A stretch of DNA of 64,000 bases from Typhlomys cinereus (taxonomy: Eukaryota; Chordata; Mammalia; Rodentia; Platacanthomyidae), in contig JALPQD010000159.1 in assembly GCA_023101885.1 (NCBI GenBank), positions 524,566-588,565 on the forward strand, read 5' to 3'. Position numbers and translations under genes: made by a program. This document shows positions 1-12,084 of this stretch, piece after piece. The number at the start of each line of letters is the position of its first letter. Position 1 is the first letter of the stretch. Below the pieces are notes generated by a model that saw nothing but the letters and a program-made list of their open reading frames with translations, searched no databases and was not told where the DNA came from.

Positions 1-1906
1 AAAGGGTAGGGAACTCCCTTGAGCTGACTGGGCTAGGCCAACATTTCCTAAACAGACATCCAATGGCACAGTCACTGCTATCAATTCTCAGCAGTTGGGA
101 TCTTGTGAAATTAAAGAGCTTCTGTTCAGATAAAGAGATTGTAACATGAGCTCAAAGGCAACCCACAGAATGGGAAAAAATCTTTACTAACCACATATCT
201 GATGGAGCTCTATTATCCAGAGTGCACAAAGAACTTAGAAAACTAAACACCAAGGAAACTAATGGCCCAATTAAAAAATGGGCTCTGGAGCTTAAAAGAA
301 ACTTTACCAGGGATGAAATTAAAATGTCCATCGAATATCTTAAAAAATGCTCCACTTCCTTAGCCATAAGGGAAATGCAAATCAAAACTTCCCTGAGATA
401 TCATTTCACCCAGGTCAGGATGGGAAAAATCCACAATACAAACAACACATGCTGTAGATAATGTGGAGAGAGGGGAACTCTCCTACATTGCTGGTGGAAA
501 TTAAGGCTCATACATCCCTCTGGTGAGCCGTCTGTATATTCTTAAAGAAATTCAAAATTTAAATGCCATTTAACATTGCTATTCCACTTTTAGGAATAAC
601 CCCACATACAGCAAAAATTCACCTCGATAGCACAAGCACGACCATGTTCATAGCAGCACTGTTTACAATAGCAATGTCATTTAATCAACCCAAATGTCCA
701 ACAGTTGATAAGTGGATAAGGAAAATGTGGTACTTCTATACAATGGAGTACTACTCAGCCATCAAAAATGATTAATTAATGGAATTTGCCGGGAAATGGA
801 TGGCATTAGAAACAATTATATTAAGTGAAGTATCCCAGACCTAGAAAATTAAGTGCCATATGTACTCCCTAATAGGTGGCTCCTAGTACCAAACCCACTT
901 AGAGACACACTCAAAGATAAATCTCTGTAATAACTACAGTAATTGCTAAGATTATGAACAGGAAGGATGGGGAAGGTGGGCCACACCAGTAACAAGGAGA
1001 CAGGGGATCATGTTACAACAGAGAAAATAGGCCACCATCAAGGACTGCAAGTAAGTAATGACACATCTGGTTAAGTTCACAGACTTTCCTTCTTGATCAT
1101 TCACTACTGATGGGGTATGATCTCACCAGAAGGGGAGGGTGTATAGTCTTGCAGATAGAAAGTAACCGTTTCACAGATAGGTGATTGACCCCTCCCTCAC
1201 CGAGGTTTCCTACTTTTATTGCATCTACCTTTGAATATACTCTTATAACAAGTCTCTAATTTAACAGGTTTTTATCTCTGGCCAGGGGATGACATCCAAT
1301 ACCCATAAGGGTGGAGCCAAGGGCATTGCAGGAGCAGCAAAACTGAAAAAAAAATCAACAAACCATAATCCAGAACATCAGATACTCTATATCAACCACC
1401 TGGAACTAGGCCAGCCTAATCTCTCCCCATCCTGAAGCTCAGGGAATTTTGTGGAAGAGGCAGCAGTAAGATTCCAAGAGCACAGGATGGGAGGAGCAAT
1501 GATATGTAAGATACTCTACACAAGTTAAGGCTGAAGCAATGATATTTGGACTTTACATGCCCTGCGCATTGTCAAACACACTGTTTACCTCGCAAAGTCT
1601 AACATTTGCTGAAGGTACTTGGATCTTGGAAGGCAAGGGATTGGCAGCCACAGTAGTGTTCCTGTGCTTAACGGGAACACAGGAAAGGGTTCTGAGAAAT
1701 GCCACTGGGTCCTTGCACCTCATCGGAGAGGAGGACCCAGAGGAGAGTTTAGCATGCACATTAAGGCTGCTCCTGGGATGGGAGGGCTAGGCACTTGGGG
1801 ATATGGAGGAAAGGGGGAGGGGAGGGGGCCACAGAGTTAGGGGTTTTGAGGGAGGGGGGACCGGTGTTCCTGTTAAGTTTCTATGAGTACAATTAAAAAT
1901 ATATTA
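1..1906 (+). mobile_element. L1-C: 3' part of an L1 LINE (ORF2 C-terminus plus 3' UTR), cut by window start
   Basis: The left end reads as the C-terminal part of L1 ORF2. Open pieces at 222-461 and 563-775 carry the conserved text 'HKELRKLNTKETNGPIKKWA' and the final YTMEYYSAIKND motif. The ORF is broken between them and a premature TAA follows at about 774. From about 890 to 1906 lies the roughly 1 kb 3' UTR, recognised by alignment by eye with the 3' UTRs at 8.9, 16, 19.4, 33.5 and 43 kb; it includes a G-rich polypurine stretch (about 1780-1862) just before the end. The 5' part lies outside the window. No clear poly(A) or target-site duplication is visible, so this is an old inactive copy. 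Confidence 0.92.
1780..1862 (+). other. G-rich polypurine tract of L1-C 3' UTR
   Basis: Runs of three to seven G separated by A or short linkers stand just upstream of the element end. Rodent and other mammalian L1 3' UTRs are known for such tracts, which can fold as G-quadruplexes. The same tract recurs in the other L1 3' ends of this window. Confidence 0.6.
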
Positions 1907-4394
1907 AGAAATATCAAAATTCTGCAAAGATTCAATTTTAAGAAGTTAAACAGTTTTTTTGTGAGATTTTGGCATTGGAAAGAAAAAAGAAATTCACCTA
2001 GCAGTCCGAACAAAGTTAAACATTTGTAAAAAGAAAAGAATGGCAAGAAAAATAACAGTTCTGTAGCACCATAGACACACTTAAGACTTAGAGTCATCAT
2101 TTTTCTCTAAATATTGCTGAGCATGTATTTGTTTGTTTCTTCATTCAAATTTAGCATAGGAATCCACTCATTTAAATATGTAAACTAATTACCCAAAGAT
2201 TGTACTGTCTATTACAATACAAATCATAATTCAGAAAACTTCTGTATCACCTTGAAAAGCAGATCTTTGTTCCGAAGATCCAGAGGTATCTGCATTTGTT
2301 GATGTTTTCTTGTTATTTTCATAATACATATTTATGGTATAAATTACAGTTTTCAATAGGCAATAGTAAATCAGCGTTGTTAGCATTGCTATCTCATTTT
2401 GTTTCAAATTTTTGCATATTGTATAATAATTGTACATGCTCATGAGTTACATATATATGTCATGTTTGTATTATCTGTACAATATGTACCAATCAAATCC
2501 TACTTCACAGTGGTCTGTTCAAAGTTAAATGCTTCTTTTATATTTCAGTTCTGAGTAACTTGGTTTTTCATTTCCATGGGAGACATCATCAGAAGTAGTT
2601 TTAACATTCATAAATCTGACAACCACCCACACACAATGACGTGACATATGCATATTCTTTAAAACTATGGGACCTTTTACTAAAGCTTTTCCTTTTGCTT
2701 CCTGGGCCTTGTTCAGTGTCTAATCTAACATCTATGTGAAATTTAAAAATACGTGTCTTTCCAGACATAATTCAGTTAGAAATCTTCACATGAGAACATG
2801 ATGAAATCTCTGGGTAGTCCCTTAATCTAATGACTCTACTTTATAAGTGAAAGTGCTTGCAAAAAGATTTGTTGTATGATGGTTCTAAAGCAAGTAGAAT
2901 GTGCAGCTTACCACTTAACAGTGGAAGTAGGTATTTTAGGTTCAAATTGTGGCCTCAGTATCTACTAAATATGTTGAAGATAGTGTTTTACAACATCCTT
3001 GTATGTGTCTTAGCTTCATCTATAATTAGCACGGTTATTATAACCTTCAAGTAGTCTGTTTTGAATCTACTATGCATTCTTTATATATAAAAAAATCCTC
3101 TGAGCAAGATGAGAAAGAATCTAAATATACAGGTATTATCCCTCTAGTAATTACATTATAGTACATAAGGCTGTTTTAGCAGACTAAAGACAGACTATTA
3201 AAAGCAAGTTTATTGCTATTCTGAAAACTAATAATCATCTTGCAACATATCTCTAGATGTACTCATATGCCAAGAACCTGAGATGAAGTTGGGAATTGTT
3301 TCCCTTTTGACAGGTTGCAAAAAAGTTGAGGGGTCCCTTCAGTTCTACAATGTGAAGAAAAAGATTTCTTTCAACAAAGTGGAGGAGCTTGAAGTATATC
3401 TCTTCCAGTCAAATCTCCAAATGATGCACAGCTGTGCACAAGACCCTGAGCAGAGAGCTAAGTGCTATTTGGACTATTTACTAATGTATACTCTTGGATA
3501 AGCAATTTTTTTGTCCAGAAGTTATAATCACTACATTATAGGGAAATAGAAAAACACCTCTGAAAGAATTTTTTGTGAATACTGAATAAACACCACATTT
3601 AAATATATGTAGTAGCTATTAAATGAAAAATGCACACGATTCAAAAAGCTAAGCCATAAAATTTATACCACAGGAAGCATCTACACTGTAAGAAGCAATA
3701 TTTGGAAGACTGTCTTGAAAATTAATCTTCACTTTCAAATTTTAAAGAGCAGACTTCAAGTTAAACTCAACATCTTTTTCATATTATAACCCACTGTGAC
3801 TACCAACACATAATTGTATTATAATTTTATAATTTAGTCACCAAAAACCTATCATATAGAAATTCTCCCTCAAACTACCTCAAATAAATTTCTTATGGAT
3901 CTGATTGTAATAACAGTCCATTCTTTTTAAGATTGTTTCAAGCGTAAGAGTTTTAGGAAACTGATTAGACTTCAAATATTTAAATGAATGAAATATATGC
4001 AACCAACTCAATTGCCTCTTACAAATTATTATCCATTTCCATAGGATATTGAAAATGGAACTTCAGCTTTCTAAAGCTTTCACAGGGTCTTTTTTCCCCT
4101 TCCATTGTACTTATGATAAAACATCTGTAGCAGTTTAGAAGATTTAAACTATTAAAACAAAATTATCAACACTTTAGCTCTGATCTCAAGCTGTTTCATG
4201 AGCAATGAATCACCAAAGTTGCCAATTTTACATTAGGAAATAAAAATGTTTCACACAATAAAGTTTATGCTCCTGGTGGCAGCCAATTTATTATTTTATT
4301 TAGAAAAATTCATTTAACATCCAGCTGTTGTGTGCTTGGAATATTTTGAAATGTGTTTGACACTTAGGTGCTAACTTACACGTGCTGAGAACAT
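1907..4394. other. AT-rich DNA, no recognised feature
   Basis: About 2.5 kb of low-GC sequence. Open frames here (for example 2857-3054 and 3283-3501) are short, have no recognisable motifs and look like chance. No SINE head, L1 segment or tandem array was recognised; very old repeats could be missed by eye. Confidence 0.6.
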
Positions 4395-4685
4395 TTCAAG
4401 ACTGGGAAAATGACTCAATGGTTGAAATGTTTGCCTGGCAAGCATAAGAACCCATATTCCACAAGAAAAGCTGGACAGGTTTGGTGACCCACCTGTAATG
4501 CCATCCCAGATATGCAAATCTGGAAATCTGCAAATCAGGCTGATAGGTAGATTTACCTTATTGGAAAGCTCTAGATTCATTTGAGACCCACTCAAGAAAG
4601 AATAAGATGGAAGATTAAAAGATGATGATTCCTGATAGCAACCCCAAGTGTCCACTTGCATATGAATACACACATGTTCATACTA
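4395..4685 (+). mobile_element. B4/RSINE1-like SINE, old
   Basis: The segment has the layout of a rodent B4 or RSINE1 SINE: a tRNA-like head ('aaaatgactcaatggttgaa', then a decayed B box), a middle with 'caagaaagaataagatggaa' like the B4 'gaccctgcctcaa' section, and an end reading towards CA-rich 'gaatacacacatg'. It is strongly diverged. The family name comes from memory of rodent consensus sequences. Confidence 0.5.
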
Positions 4686-4812
4686 CCCATAGTTAAATAT
4701 ATGAAAATGGAAAAAGAGAAAATGGATATTTTTAAAAGTTGATTTTTCTTTTGTTGCTATAAAACCAGTTTGAACCATTTTTGCACTCATTTCTTAAAAT
4801 TTTTATTTGTAT

Positions 4813-4816
<4 letters not shown>

Positions 4817-4847
<31 letters not shown>
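4817..4847. repeat. (TG)n microsatellite
   Basis: Pure TG run in the tail-side part of the surrounding SINE; TG/CA tracts occur at the same place in the other copies. Confidence 0.95.
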
Positions 4848-4989
4848 CTATGGATGCCCAAGGATGACTTTGGAAATCATTCTGGGTTGTAGTAACTGCT
4901 CTTTGCTTTACTCTGGGATATTCCAGCCTCCACTCAACCAAGGTCAAAAGTATAGAATGCCACAGTTTCTGCTTGGCATTTTTATGTAG

Positions 4990-5317
4990 TGTCATGATTT
5001 GAAATGTGTCCCCCACAGTCTCATGTGTTTGGCAAGGTCATGGTACCTTGAGAGGTGGAGCCTTGCTGGAGGAAGGCAGTCACATGGGGTGTACCTTGAG
5101 GTGGATTAGTCCCACCCGACCTCCAGGAGAAGTCTGCCTTTGCAGCAAGCAGTCTGCAGCTCTCAGCTTCCAAGATGTCTGCGTTGACTCAGCCTCCTCC
5201 AGCTTTGGCCATCCAGCCATGCCACCTCTGGAACCGTAAGCTGAATAAATCTCCCTTTCTCCCTTAAGTTAATTGACTTTGAGTGTTCTCTCACAGCAAT
5301 AGTTAAGAGTAACTGTT
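4990..5317 (+). mobile_element. hAT-like non-autonomous rodent DNA element (URR1-like)
   Basis: Recognised by the pattern 'atttgaaatgtgtcccccac', 'ggtggagccttgctggagga', 'gaataaatctccctttctcc' and the end 'cacagcaatagttaagagta'. The reverse complement of that end recurs at 63,840 and related text at 15,219. It sits within a SINE whose two halves resume on either side. The flanks 'ttatgtag' (4982-4989) and 'acatgtag' (5318-5325) agree at 6 of 8 positions, which fits an aged 8-base hAT target duplication. It has no coding capacity. The URR1 name is from memory and uncertain; the element class is more certain than the name. Confidence 0.6.
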
Positions 5318-5411
5318 ACATGTAGGATCTGGGATCTGAACTCAGAAGTTTCTGCTTGTGAGGCAGAAGTTTAACCCCTGAGCCACATCTCCAGCCCTTT
5401 TGCACTCATTT

Positions 5412-5689
5412 TTTATCACTATCATATGATATTAAAATTTTACTGACAATTTAATTAGATCATTAGACTCTATGTATCCTACAATCTAAATTATATTGGA
5501 AGAACAATATAAATTGTAAAATAATTTCAATACCACTCCTGAATATTAGACATGAAGTTTACTTTTTATCTTGTACTGCCTATAGGTGCTGTGGATTTTC
5601 ACAAAAGTGATTTCTGTCATGTCAGTAATCCAAAAGAAAATACACAAAATCCCTCATATTGTTCAAATAATTGCAACTATATATATATT
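5412..5689. other. AT-rich DNA, nothing recognised
   Basis: Short unique-looking AT-rich stretch between two repeats. Confidence 0.6.
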
Positions 5690-5699
5690 TCTATGATGC

Positions 5700-6060
5700 A
5701 CATTGTGGTACTGTGATAAAATACCTAATCCAAATAAATTAAAGGATAGAAATAGTTTTAAAAGTATGGGACTCAGTCCATTATGTCAGTCATGAGGTTC
5801 CATGGAAGAGAAGACCTGTTCCATTCTAAGTGGTTAGGAAGCAAAGAGGAATCATGACTGGTATCCTGACCTCTTTCATTTGTCTGTTCTACTTTGCCCA
5901 AGCCCTAATCAATTGGGAAGTGCCATTCAAATTACCGATAAATCTTCCTCTGTTAATCACCCTTCTTTGAAAATACTCTACAGACATTCCAAAGAATGTG
6001 TTTTCCAACATACCAAAGTGTTTTCCAAATCAAATTGACAATGAAAATGATCACAATATA
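5700..6060 (+). mobile_element. Old hAT-like rodent repeat, nearly full length
   Basis: Starts near 'gtggtactgtgataaaatac', continues with 'gggactcagtccattatgtc' and a section like the common rodent element ('gataaatcttcctctgttaa', 'ctctacagacattccaaag'), and ends near 'atcaaattgacaatgaaaa', which mirrors the usual 'tcaagttgacaat' end. A short related piece, 'tgtcaacttgacagtgttta', follows at about 6150 in the other orientation. It is highly diverged and non-coding. Confidence 0.5.
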
Positions 6061-6539
6061 CAAATATCCCACAACACTTAATGTAAGAACATGAAAATGA
6101 TACAGGATTTTTCTTTATCAAATTGATGACACAATAATTTGTCTATATTGTCAACTTGACAGTGTTTAGAGTCACCTAGAAAGGGGTTGCTTAAATTGCT
6201 TTCTATTCATTACCCCCTTTCTGCCTGTGAAATTTTTGCACAGTCCAGGTATGTAGCAACATAAACGAGATAAACGAATCAAATATGTACTAGCAATACA
6301 TATGAAATTTATTTAACATATTTTTTGTTTTAAATAATTTAAACCTTATGTTTATATAAAAGTAGAAATAGTAGATACACTATATACATTTCAATGCACA
6401 ATATCCAATATTCTCAAACCTGAACAAGTGTTTTATTCAGGAGCATTCTTTGGTACCGTGGTGTAATGCAACCAAAATTCATTGTGTGCATGACATATGC
6501 TAGGTGTCACAGCTCTTGTGAAGGTGTGAAGTAAAATGT

Positions 6540-6955
6540 CATAGTTAGATGCAGGTTCCAATTTGACAATTGAATGCTCAGAGCTTTTGGTACATTTGTG
6601 CATAGCTGGCGATTGAGCTAAGTTCTTAGCAGGCCTATAAGCGGTTGTCTAGTTAAGGGCAAGACCCGTTGATGGTGGGTAGAACTTGTTCCTGGGCAGG
6701 TGAATATGAAAAGGGGAATTGGTTAGTGAAGTTGGCAGTCTTTGGTATACTTGGTCAGATATACTGGACTGACAAGTGAGGTTTGTTCGTTTCTTAGTGG
6801 TCCTATGCATATTGTATGGCCAATTTTCTTGGGTCTTGGTGTTGGCATAGTTTTCCTGCCAAGCTGGGTAAGTAAATATAATCAACAATCATAAATCAAA
6901 ATAAAACTCCTTGTTCCCTTAAGACGTTTGGTGGTGAATTTATCAACAACTCAGG
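6540..6955 (-). repeat. Unclassified interspersed repeat R, copy 1
   Basis: On the minus strand it runs from a head 'gttgttgataaattcaccac' through 'aagggaacaaggagttttat', 'cagcttggcaggaaaactat' and 'tcagtatatct'-like text matching the block 'accagcatgtctggccaagt' of the copy at 62.6 kb, to a tail 'caattgtcaaattggaacct'. The order and spacing match copies at 36.5, 57.4 and 62.5 kb over about 410 bases. Head and tail recall the hAT-like rodent elements, but the middle is distinct and I do not recognise a named family. It is non-coding; the frame at 6649-6888 is an accident of this repeat. Confidence 0.65.
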
Positions 6956-8036
6956 CAAGCTGTAATATACAGCATGGATTAGAACTTTCAAAAGCAATTC
7001 ACATTATGTACACTCAATTAGTGCATGTGACATGGTATGCTCCCTTGACTCCTGATGCCAGTGCCACTTTCCTGTCAAGATGATCAGCTATCACCTAAAA
7101 TCACAAACTTCAATAAACTCCATGATCCCCAAAATCATTTGGGGCATGTATTTATACCATCAGCTAGAGAGTAGCTAAGACATTATGTCTTTTACTTCGA
7201 GTTAATTTTTTTTTGTTTCATGTCTACAGAAGCCTTTGGTTTTTTGACAGACATGCCAAGCATTTTGCACCCCTGCATTCATTATACAACATTACATGGG
7301 GGAGGTGACTCACATTTTAAGAGACTAGACTTCTGTGAATGTACACCTGGTTTGTTCCAGAGATGATCCTCTATGGGGCGACAACCACTCTGTGTTTGTG
7401 AAACATCAGATGTGGTGGAAGCCTTAAACTGAAAATCAGGAAGAGAATCACAAGTGGACTGCCATTCATATTCTCTGTTTCTTGGTTTTTCCGGTATGAA
7501 CTGCACTGTTTTATCACATCATTCCAATCACAAAGAATTGACACATCTGAAACTGTGAGACAGAAAAATTATCCCTCTTGTATGATGCTCTTATAGGGTC
7601 ACAGTAATATGAAAAGTTACTAATATAATCAATGAATTCAATTATCTTGCAAAAGTCTACCTCTTAGAGTTTTATGAGAATAGTGAAGACTACCCTGTGA
7701 ATGAAAACTCTAAGAATGATATTTAAGTTTCAGATGTTCACATTTTCAAAACCTGAAAGGCTTACAGAGGGTGAGATGGAGTTTGACCCCCATGTTCAGA
7801 GTTCTTTTATCACTGTGTTATTGAGATTTAATTCCTTCAGAATATGTGGATATCAATATTCCTGTGAGTTTTCAAGAATTTTTTTCATGGTGGTAGTGAG
7901 GAATATCTATCCAGAAATCGCAACATCAATATCTTTTCTTTAGTCTGTGATATCTGCTACTGTCTCTTAAAGTCTACAGTGGTTCTGATTCTCCCTCCTG
8001 CCTAGTATTCTCTTGTATGAATTGGGAAAACATTTT
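6956..8036. other. Unique-looking AT-rich DNA
   Basis: No repeat or gene recognised. Open frames at 7282-7506 and 7701-7943 are short and lack motifs. Confidence 0.55.
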
Positions 8037-8195
8037 GGCAGGCAAGTGGTAGGATACTTCCACACCCACAATCCTAGCACATGGAAAGATGATCCAAAGT
8101 AATTACTACAATTTCCAGGATAGCTTATGCTGCATAATAAATTCAAAGATAACCAGGCTTATAGTGTGATGCTATGATATAAACATCAAAATAAA
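8037..8195 (+). mobile_element. Decayed B1-like SINE
   Basis: The order of weak matches fits B1 (7SL-derived): 'caagtggtaggatacttcca' for the head, 'cacaatcctagcacatggaa' for the 'taatcccagcac' section, then 'tccaggatagcttatgctgc'. It is very diverged and the boundaries are approximate. Confidence 0.45.
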
Positions 8196-8843
8196 TAAGA
8201 CCTGGCAGGAATTACGAACTTTCATATTTTAAAATAAAACATACATTTAAAAATTGTAGGCTTATAGGAAACCCTTCAAAATAATAGTTTCCATATATTC
8301 CAACTCCAGTTTTTCTAATTTTGTAGTATAAATTAGTATGTTTTGAAATTTAAATTTTACCATTATTTCACAGCCTCTATACTTTATTAAGATGTCTTTA
8401 GTTTTCTGCTCATCTCCTTATCTCCATTTACTGTTGAAGGATTCAGTACAATTCATTTAGTATACTTTGGTTTTAACATGGCACCAAAAGAAAAGATCAA
8501 GGGCAGCATCCAGGGCACGGGAAGTTCAAAATCTTTATTAAAGAGGTTTTAAAAGTTGACAAAAATGGTAACACCTGTTTTCCAGCCTTCTATATAAACA
8601 GGTCAAAACCAAAAATTTAAGTAAGTTGTCTTGGTAACTAGCATACAATGCCCCCAAACATACAATAATGTTTTAATAGTAAATAAATCATTACAAAGGA
8701 AATATTTGTAAACGAGTGAGGTTATCCAGAAAATCATTCCCAGATGCTGTTGTATCCTACCTCTTCATGGAAGAGAGTAAATCTTAGCATATCTTGAATT
8801 AAAATTGATATCACAGTGAAAAAAAGTACAACAGGCTAGTTAT
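8196..8843. other. Unique-looking AT-rich DNA
   Basis: Nothing recognised in about 650 bases. Confidence 0.55.
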
Positions 8844-8852
8844 AGAAATACT

Positions 8853-9403
8853 GCAAAAGAAAATCAACAAACCACAATCCAGAAATTCAGAGACTCTATA
8901 TCAATCACATAGAACTAGGACAGCCTAATCTCTCCCCATCCTGGAGCTCAGGGACATTTGCGGAAGAGGGGGCGGTAAGATTGTAAGAGCAAAAGGATGG
9001 GAGGAGCAACGATTTGCAAGATTCTCAACAATAGTTGGGGCCAAAGCAATCATAATGGGACTTTGCATGCCCTGCGCAATGTCCAGCGCACTGTTGCCCT
9101 CATAAAGTCTAGCATCTGTTAAGGGCACCGAGACCCCTGGAGGCAAGGGATTGACAGCCATAGTAGTGATCTTATGCTTAAGGGGAACAAGAGAAAGGGC
9201 TTATGGAAATGCCACTGGGTCCTTATATGTCATCGGAGAGGAGGACCCAGTGGAGAGTTAGGCGTACACAATAAAGGACTCTCTGGGAATTGGGGGGGAG
9301 GCACTGGGGGAAGGGGAAGGGGAGGAGGGGGTTCGGGGGGAGGGGGGGAGGGAGGGAACTGGTAAAAAATTTTAAAATGTATAATTAAATTTTTAATAAA
9401 AAA
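8853..9403 (+). mobile_element. L1-D: 5'-truncated L1, 3' UTR only
   Basis: The 551 bases align by eye with the last part of the L1 3' UTR, from 'gcaaaagaaaatcaacaaac' to the end 'taattaaatttttaataaaa', in the same subfamily as L1-A (both end 'accagtt/aactggtaaaaaatttt'). It holds no ORF2 sequence. The 9-base flanks 'agaaatact' (8844-8852) and 'aggaatact' (9404-9412) are a possible target-site duplication with one mismatch. Dead 5'-truncated insertion. Confidence 0.9.
9288..9360 (+). other. G-rich tract, potential G-quadruplex, in L1-D 3' UTR
   Basis: Many G runs of 3-7 with short A, C or T linkers; it is the strongest plus-strand G tract in the window and part of the L1 3' end. Confidence 0.75.
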
Positions 9404-9412
9404 AGGAATACT

Positions 9413-11574
9413 TCTTTTATATATGTATAATCACATATTATGTGTTATTGACATAAAATGACACAGATTTGGAGGGAAAAAACATGCCAGTATTCTGAAG
9501 CAAGTGAGAAATATCTGCATTTAGGAAAATCCAATTCTAAATTGTCTAATAGAGACCGAATTTGTTTACTGTAACATTTTCTTTGCATTTTCATTAAAAT
9601 GCATCCACTCTCACAAGTATATTTATAATCATGTTTCCCACCAAAGTGACATTCATAGAACAAAAGTACAAGAAGTCCTTTCTGTTGAGTACAAAATACT
9701 CCTCTCCTATTTTCTTATTACGACCTGAATCTATATTGTTTGGAGGAATTACTTAATTGAGAATATTTAAATAATTTCTAAATGTATGCATTAAAGGTGA
9801 CAACATAGTTTGGCATGTTAGAAAACGAGTAATATTTCTCAAGTAAGATTCAAATAATTTGTATATTAGAGAAACATTGAATTAGGAGCACCCAGAGAAT
9901 AAAATATTTGAAAAATCCAAATCCAATCCAACACAGTCAGCCAGGATGTTATTTGTTGTTAATTCATTTCTCTAAATGTAGACAATGAAGTATTTAGTAA
10001 GAGAAAATATTTTAGTGTATTTTATAATTAACAAGTTCCCAAATTTACAGAAAAAATTTTCTTGGTTTTCCTTTTATAAACATATTAGAATTCAGTTTTC
10101 CTTTTCACACATTTTCACTGTGGAAGATGGAGATAAACATTCATAATAGCTTTCTATAAGACATATTATAGTAAATTTTCTAACACTTCTTTGAATGTTG
10201 ACGCATTTTGCTTATCTTGCTGAAGAACTTGAATAAAGCACAGTTCAATTAAAGTAAATAGGTGCTGACTTATTTGCACGTAAAATATGTGCTCTCATTC
10301 ATTTTACTTTCCTGAAGAATTCACTTGTAAAATATTTCCCAATTTCGTTACAGATTATTTCTGTATTCATTAAACAACTTTTTTTTCACTTTTTCCATCT
10401 GGCATCCCCATATAGATGTCTCATCAGTTACATTCTTCTTTCTAGGACCAGTCAAATCTATGTGGTTTTGGTAAATAATGACACCAAATGTTAAGTTGTC
10501 TGTTTACCTATATTTCAGTATTTCTATTATCTGTCATTTTGTGCTTATGCATGTTATCTTTGTATTCATTGAAAATTACAGAATATGTCCATATTGGTAT
10601 ATAACAAGGCTTGTCACAATTCAATGAGAGAACCATTTAATAGTTTCCATTTTGTTTTTGAGAACAGAAATTTCAATGTATCTGAGGTATAATTGTATAC
10701 ATATTTGTGCATTTTGAAAGTACAATGACTAAAAACAAGGAAATGTTTTGTTAATAGAAAAAATGAGTGAATCTTTGATTTTTAAGGTAGTCTAAATTGA
10801 TCTCACTTCATATGCATTGTATCAGTGGTTTATTTGAAATAATTTCCTTGCTAACTCTAGTCTAATAAAATATACATCATTGTATGTATGATATGTGACG
10901 ATCATGAAATAGAATGGGATGCGAAATTTCACTGTATTATATTCCCATCATTACATCAGTAACCATCAGGTGTAAGGCTCATGGCAAACTAATTGAGAGA
11001 ATGTATGATAATTTAAATTAAAAAACAAATAATAATTCTATTATGTGACATTAACCAGAACATATTGAAACAATGGTCAGCATCTGTCTACTTAGTCACC
11101 CTTACTATTTTTATACCAGTGTCAGTAGTGTACTGTTGTTAAAGATATAGAAATATGTTAAACCCCTCTAAAATTACAAACATGTTAGCTGCAAATATTT
11201 TATTCAACTTACACTTTTAAAATTATTCAATCATACCATGAAAATAAGTGCATAAATTTCAGCCATATTTCAAAATGTCTAATTTTAATTTCCTCTCTTT
11301 AAATGAATTTAAACCTATGTATATATCAAACTGGATATAGAAGGTTTAAAGTTTTATGATTGCCACCAATATTTTCTCCCCATCTAGTTTAAAAAGTAAC
11401 TTATTGATTGCTCATTTTATAATTTGTGTAATGTACTCTCTTTTTCTATAATAGAAATACTTTCTGAAGTTATATTTACTAAATTTATGTAAGATTTAAT
11501 TTATATTTTAGGATCATAAGCATATGTGATATAAGCAGTATCTCAATTATACACATACATACATAGTGTGTATC
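9413..11574. other. AT-rich DNA, nothing recognised
   Basis: About 2.2 kb of AT-rich sequence without a recognisable repeat, open frame of note or RNA gene. Confidence 0.6.
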
Positions 11575-11870
11575 TATGCAAATGTGCTCTGTGTCTAAGT
11601 GTGTGAGTGTGTGCACACATGTAGGCAGGTATACGAGCACCTATATGCCACAAAGTGGAATCCAGAGATTGAAATCTTGTGCATTCCTGAATCCCTATTC
11701 ACTTTTTTTTTGAGAAAAGGCCTCAGACTGAACTTGTAGGTATCTGATTGTGGAGGCTGGCTAACTAGTGACCTGCTTAGAGCCTCCATTCCTTACCTGA
11801 CCAAGTTTTGGATTACAGGCTTATAATGTGCCTGCTTTTTATGTGGTTATTGTTGGTACAAATCATGGTC
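11575..11870 (-). mobile_element. B4-like SINE
   Basis: In plus orientation it shows a TG-rich start ('gtgtgtgagtgtgtgcacac'), 'gtggaatccagagattgaaa', a T run followed by 'gagaaaaggcctcagactga', 'ggctggctaactagtgacct' and 'ttttggattacaggcttata'. This is the layout of rodent B4 on the minus strand. It is diverged and its ends are approximate. Confidence 0.55.
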
Positions 11871-12084
11871 TTTTATATTTTTGATATAACAAGACCCTAT
11901 AACTAGGCAAATAATGAACAACAAAAGTCTATTTAACCTTTTTCTGAAGACTTTTTTGTGGTAGATTCAGAGTCTGGATAATACAGTTTTTTTCTGACTG
12001 TGTTTCACATGGTAGAAAGGGCAATAAACGTGCTTGGGTTTGCTTATTTTTGTTTTTCTGTTTGTCTGATTTAGAGGGATTTTT

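Larger units (their letters stand above)
4793..5397 (-). mobile_element. Lineage SINE, subfamily 2, split by a hAT-like insertion
   Basis: On the minus strand this is a B2-superfamily SINE: a tRNA-like head at 5397-5320 ('gctggagatgtggctcaggg', box A, and a B box around 'tctgagttcagatcc'), a body, and a TG/CA tract at 4817-4847. The 14-base direct repeat 'ttttgcactcattt' flanks it exactly (4779-4792 and 5398-5411) and reads as its target-site duplication. The body is interrupted at about 4990-5317 by a DNA element, so the insertion came after the SINE. The body matches the copies at 30.4 and 45.9 kb and differs from the GC-rich subfamily 1 copies. Confidence 0.8.

Noticed and set aside
3283..3501. 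Short gene candidate of 72 codons
   Set aside because: No motif, no conserved context, and length expected by chance in this amount of DNA.
6649..6888. Possible shared protein motif with 57,492-57,695 and 62,644-62,952 (CQTSMSDQVY-like)
   Set aside because: The DNA repeat R explains the similarity. Frames are not kept through the whole repeat, and copy 2 has a different frame.
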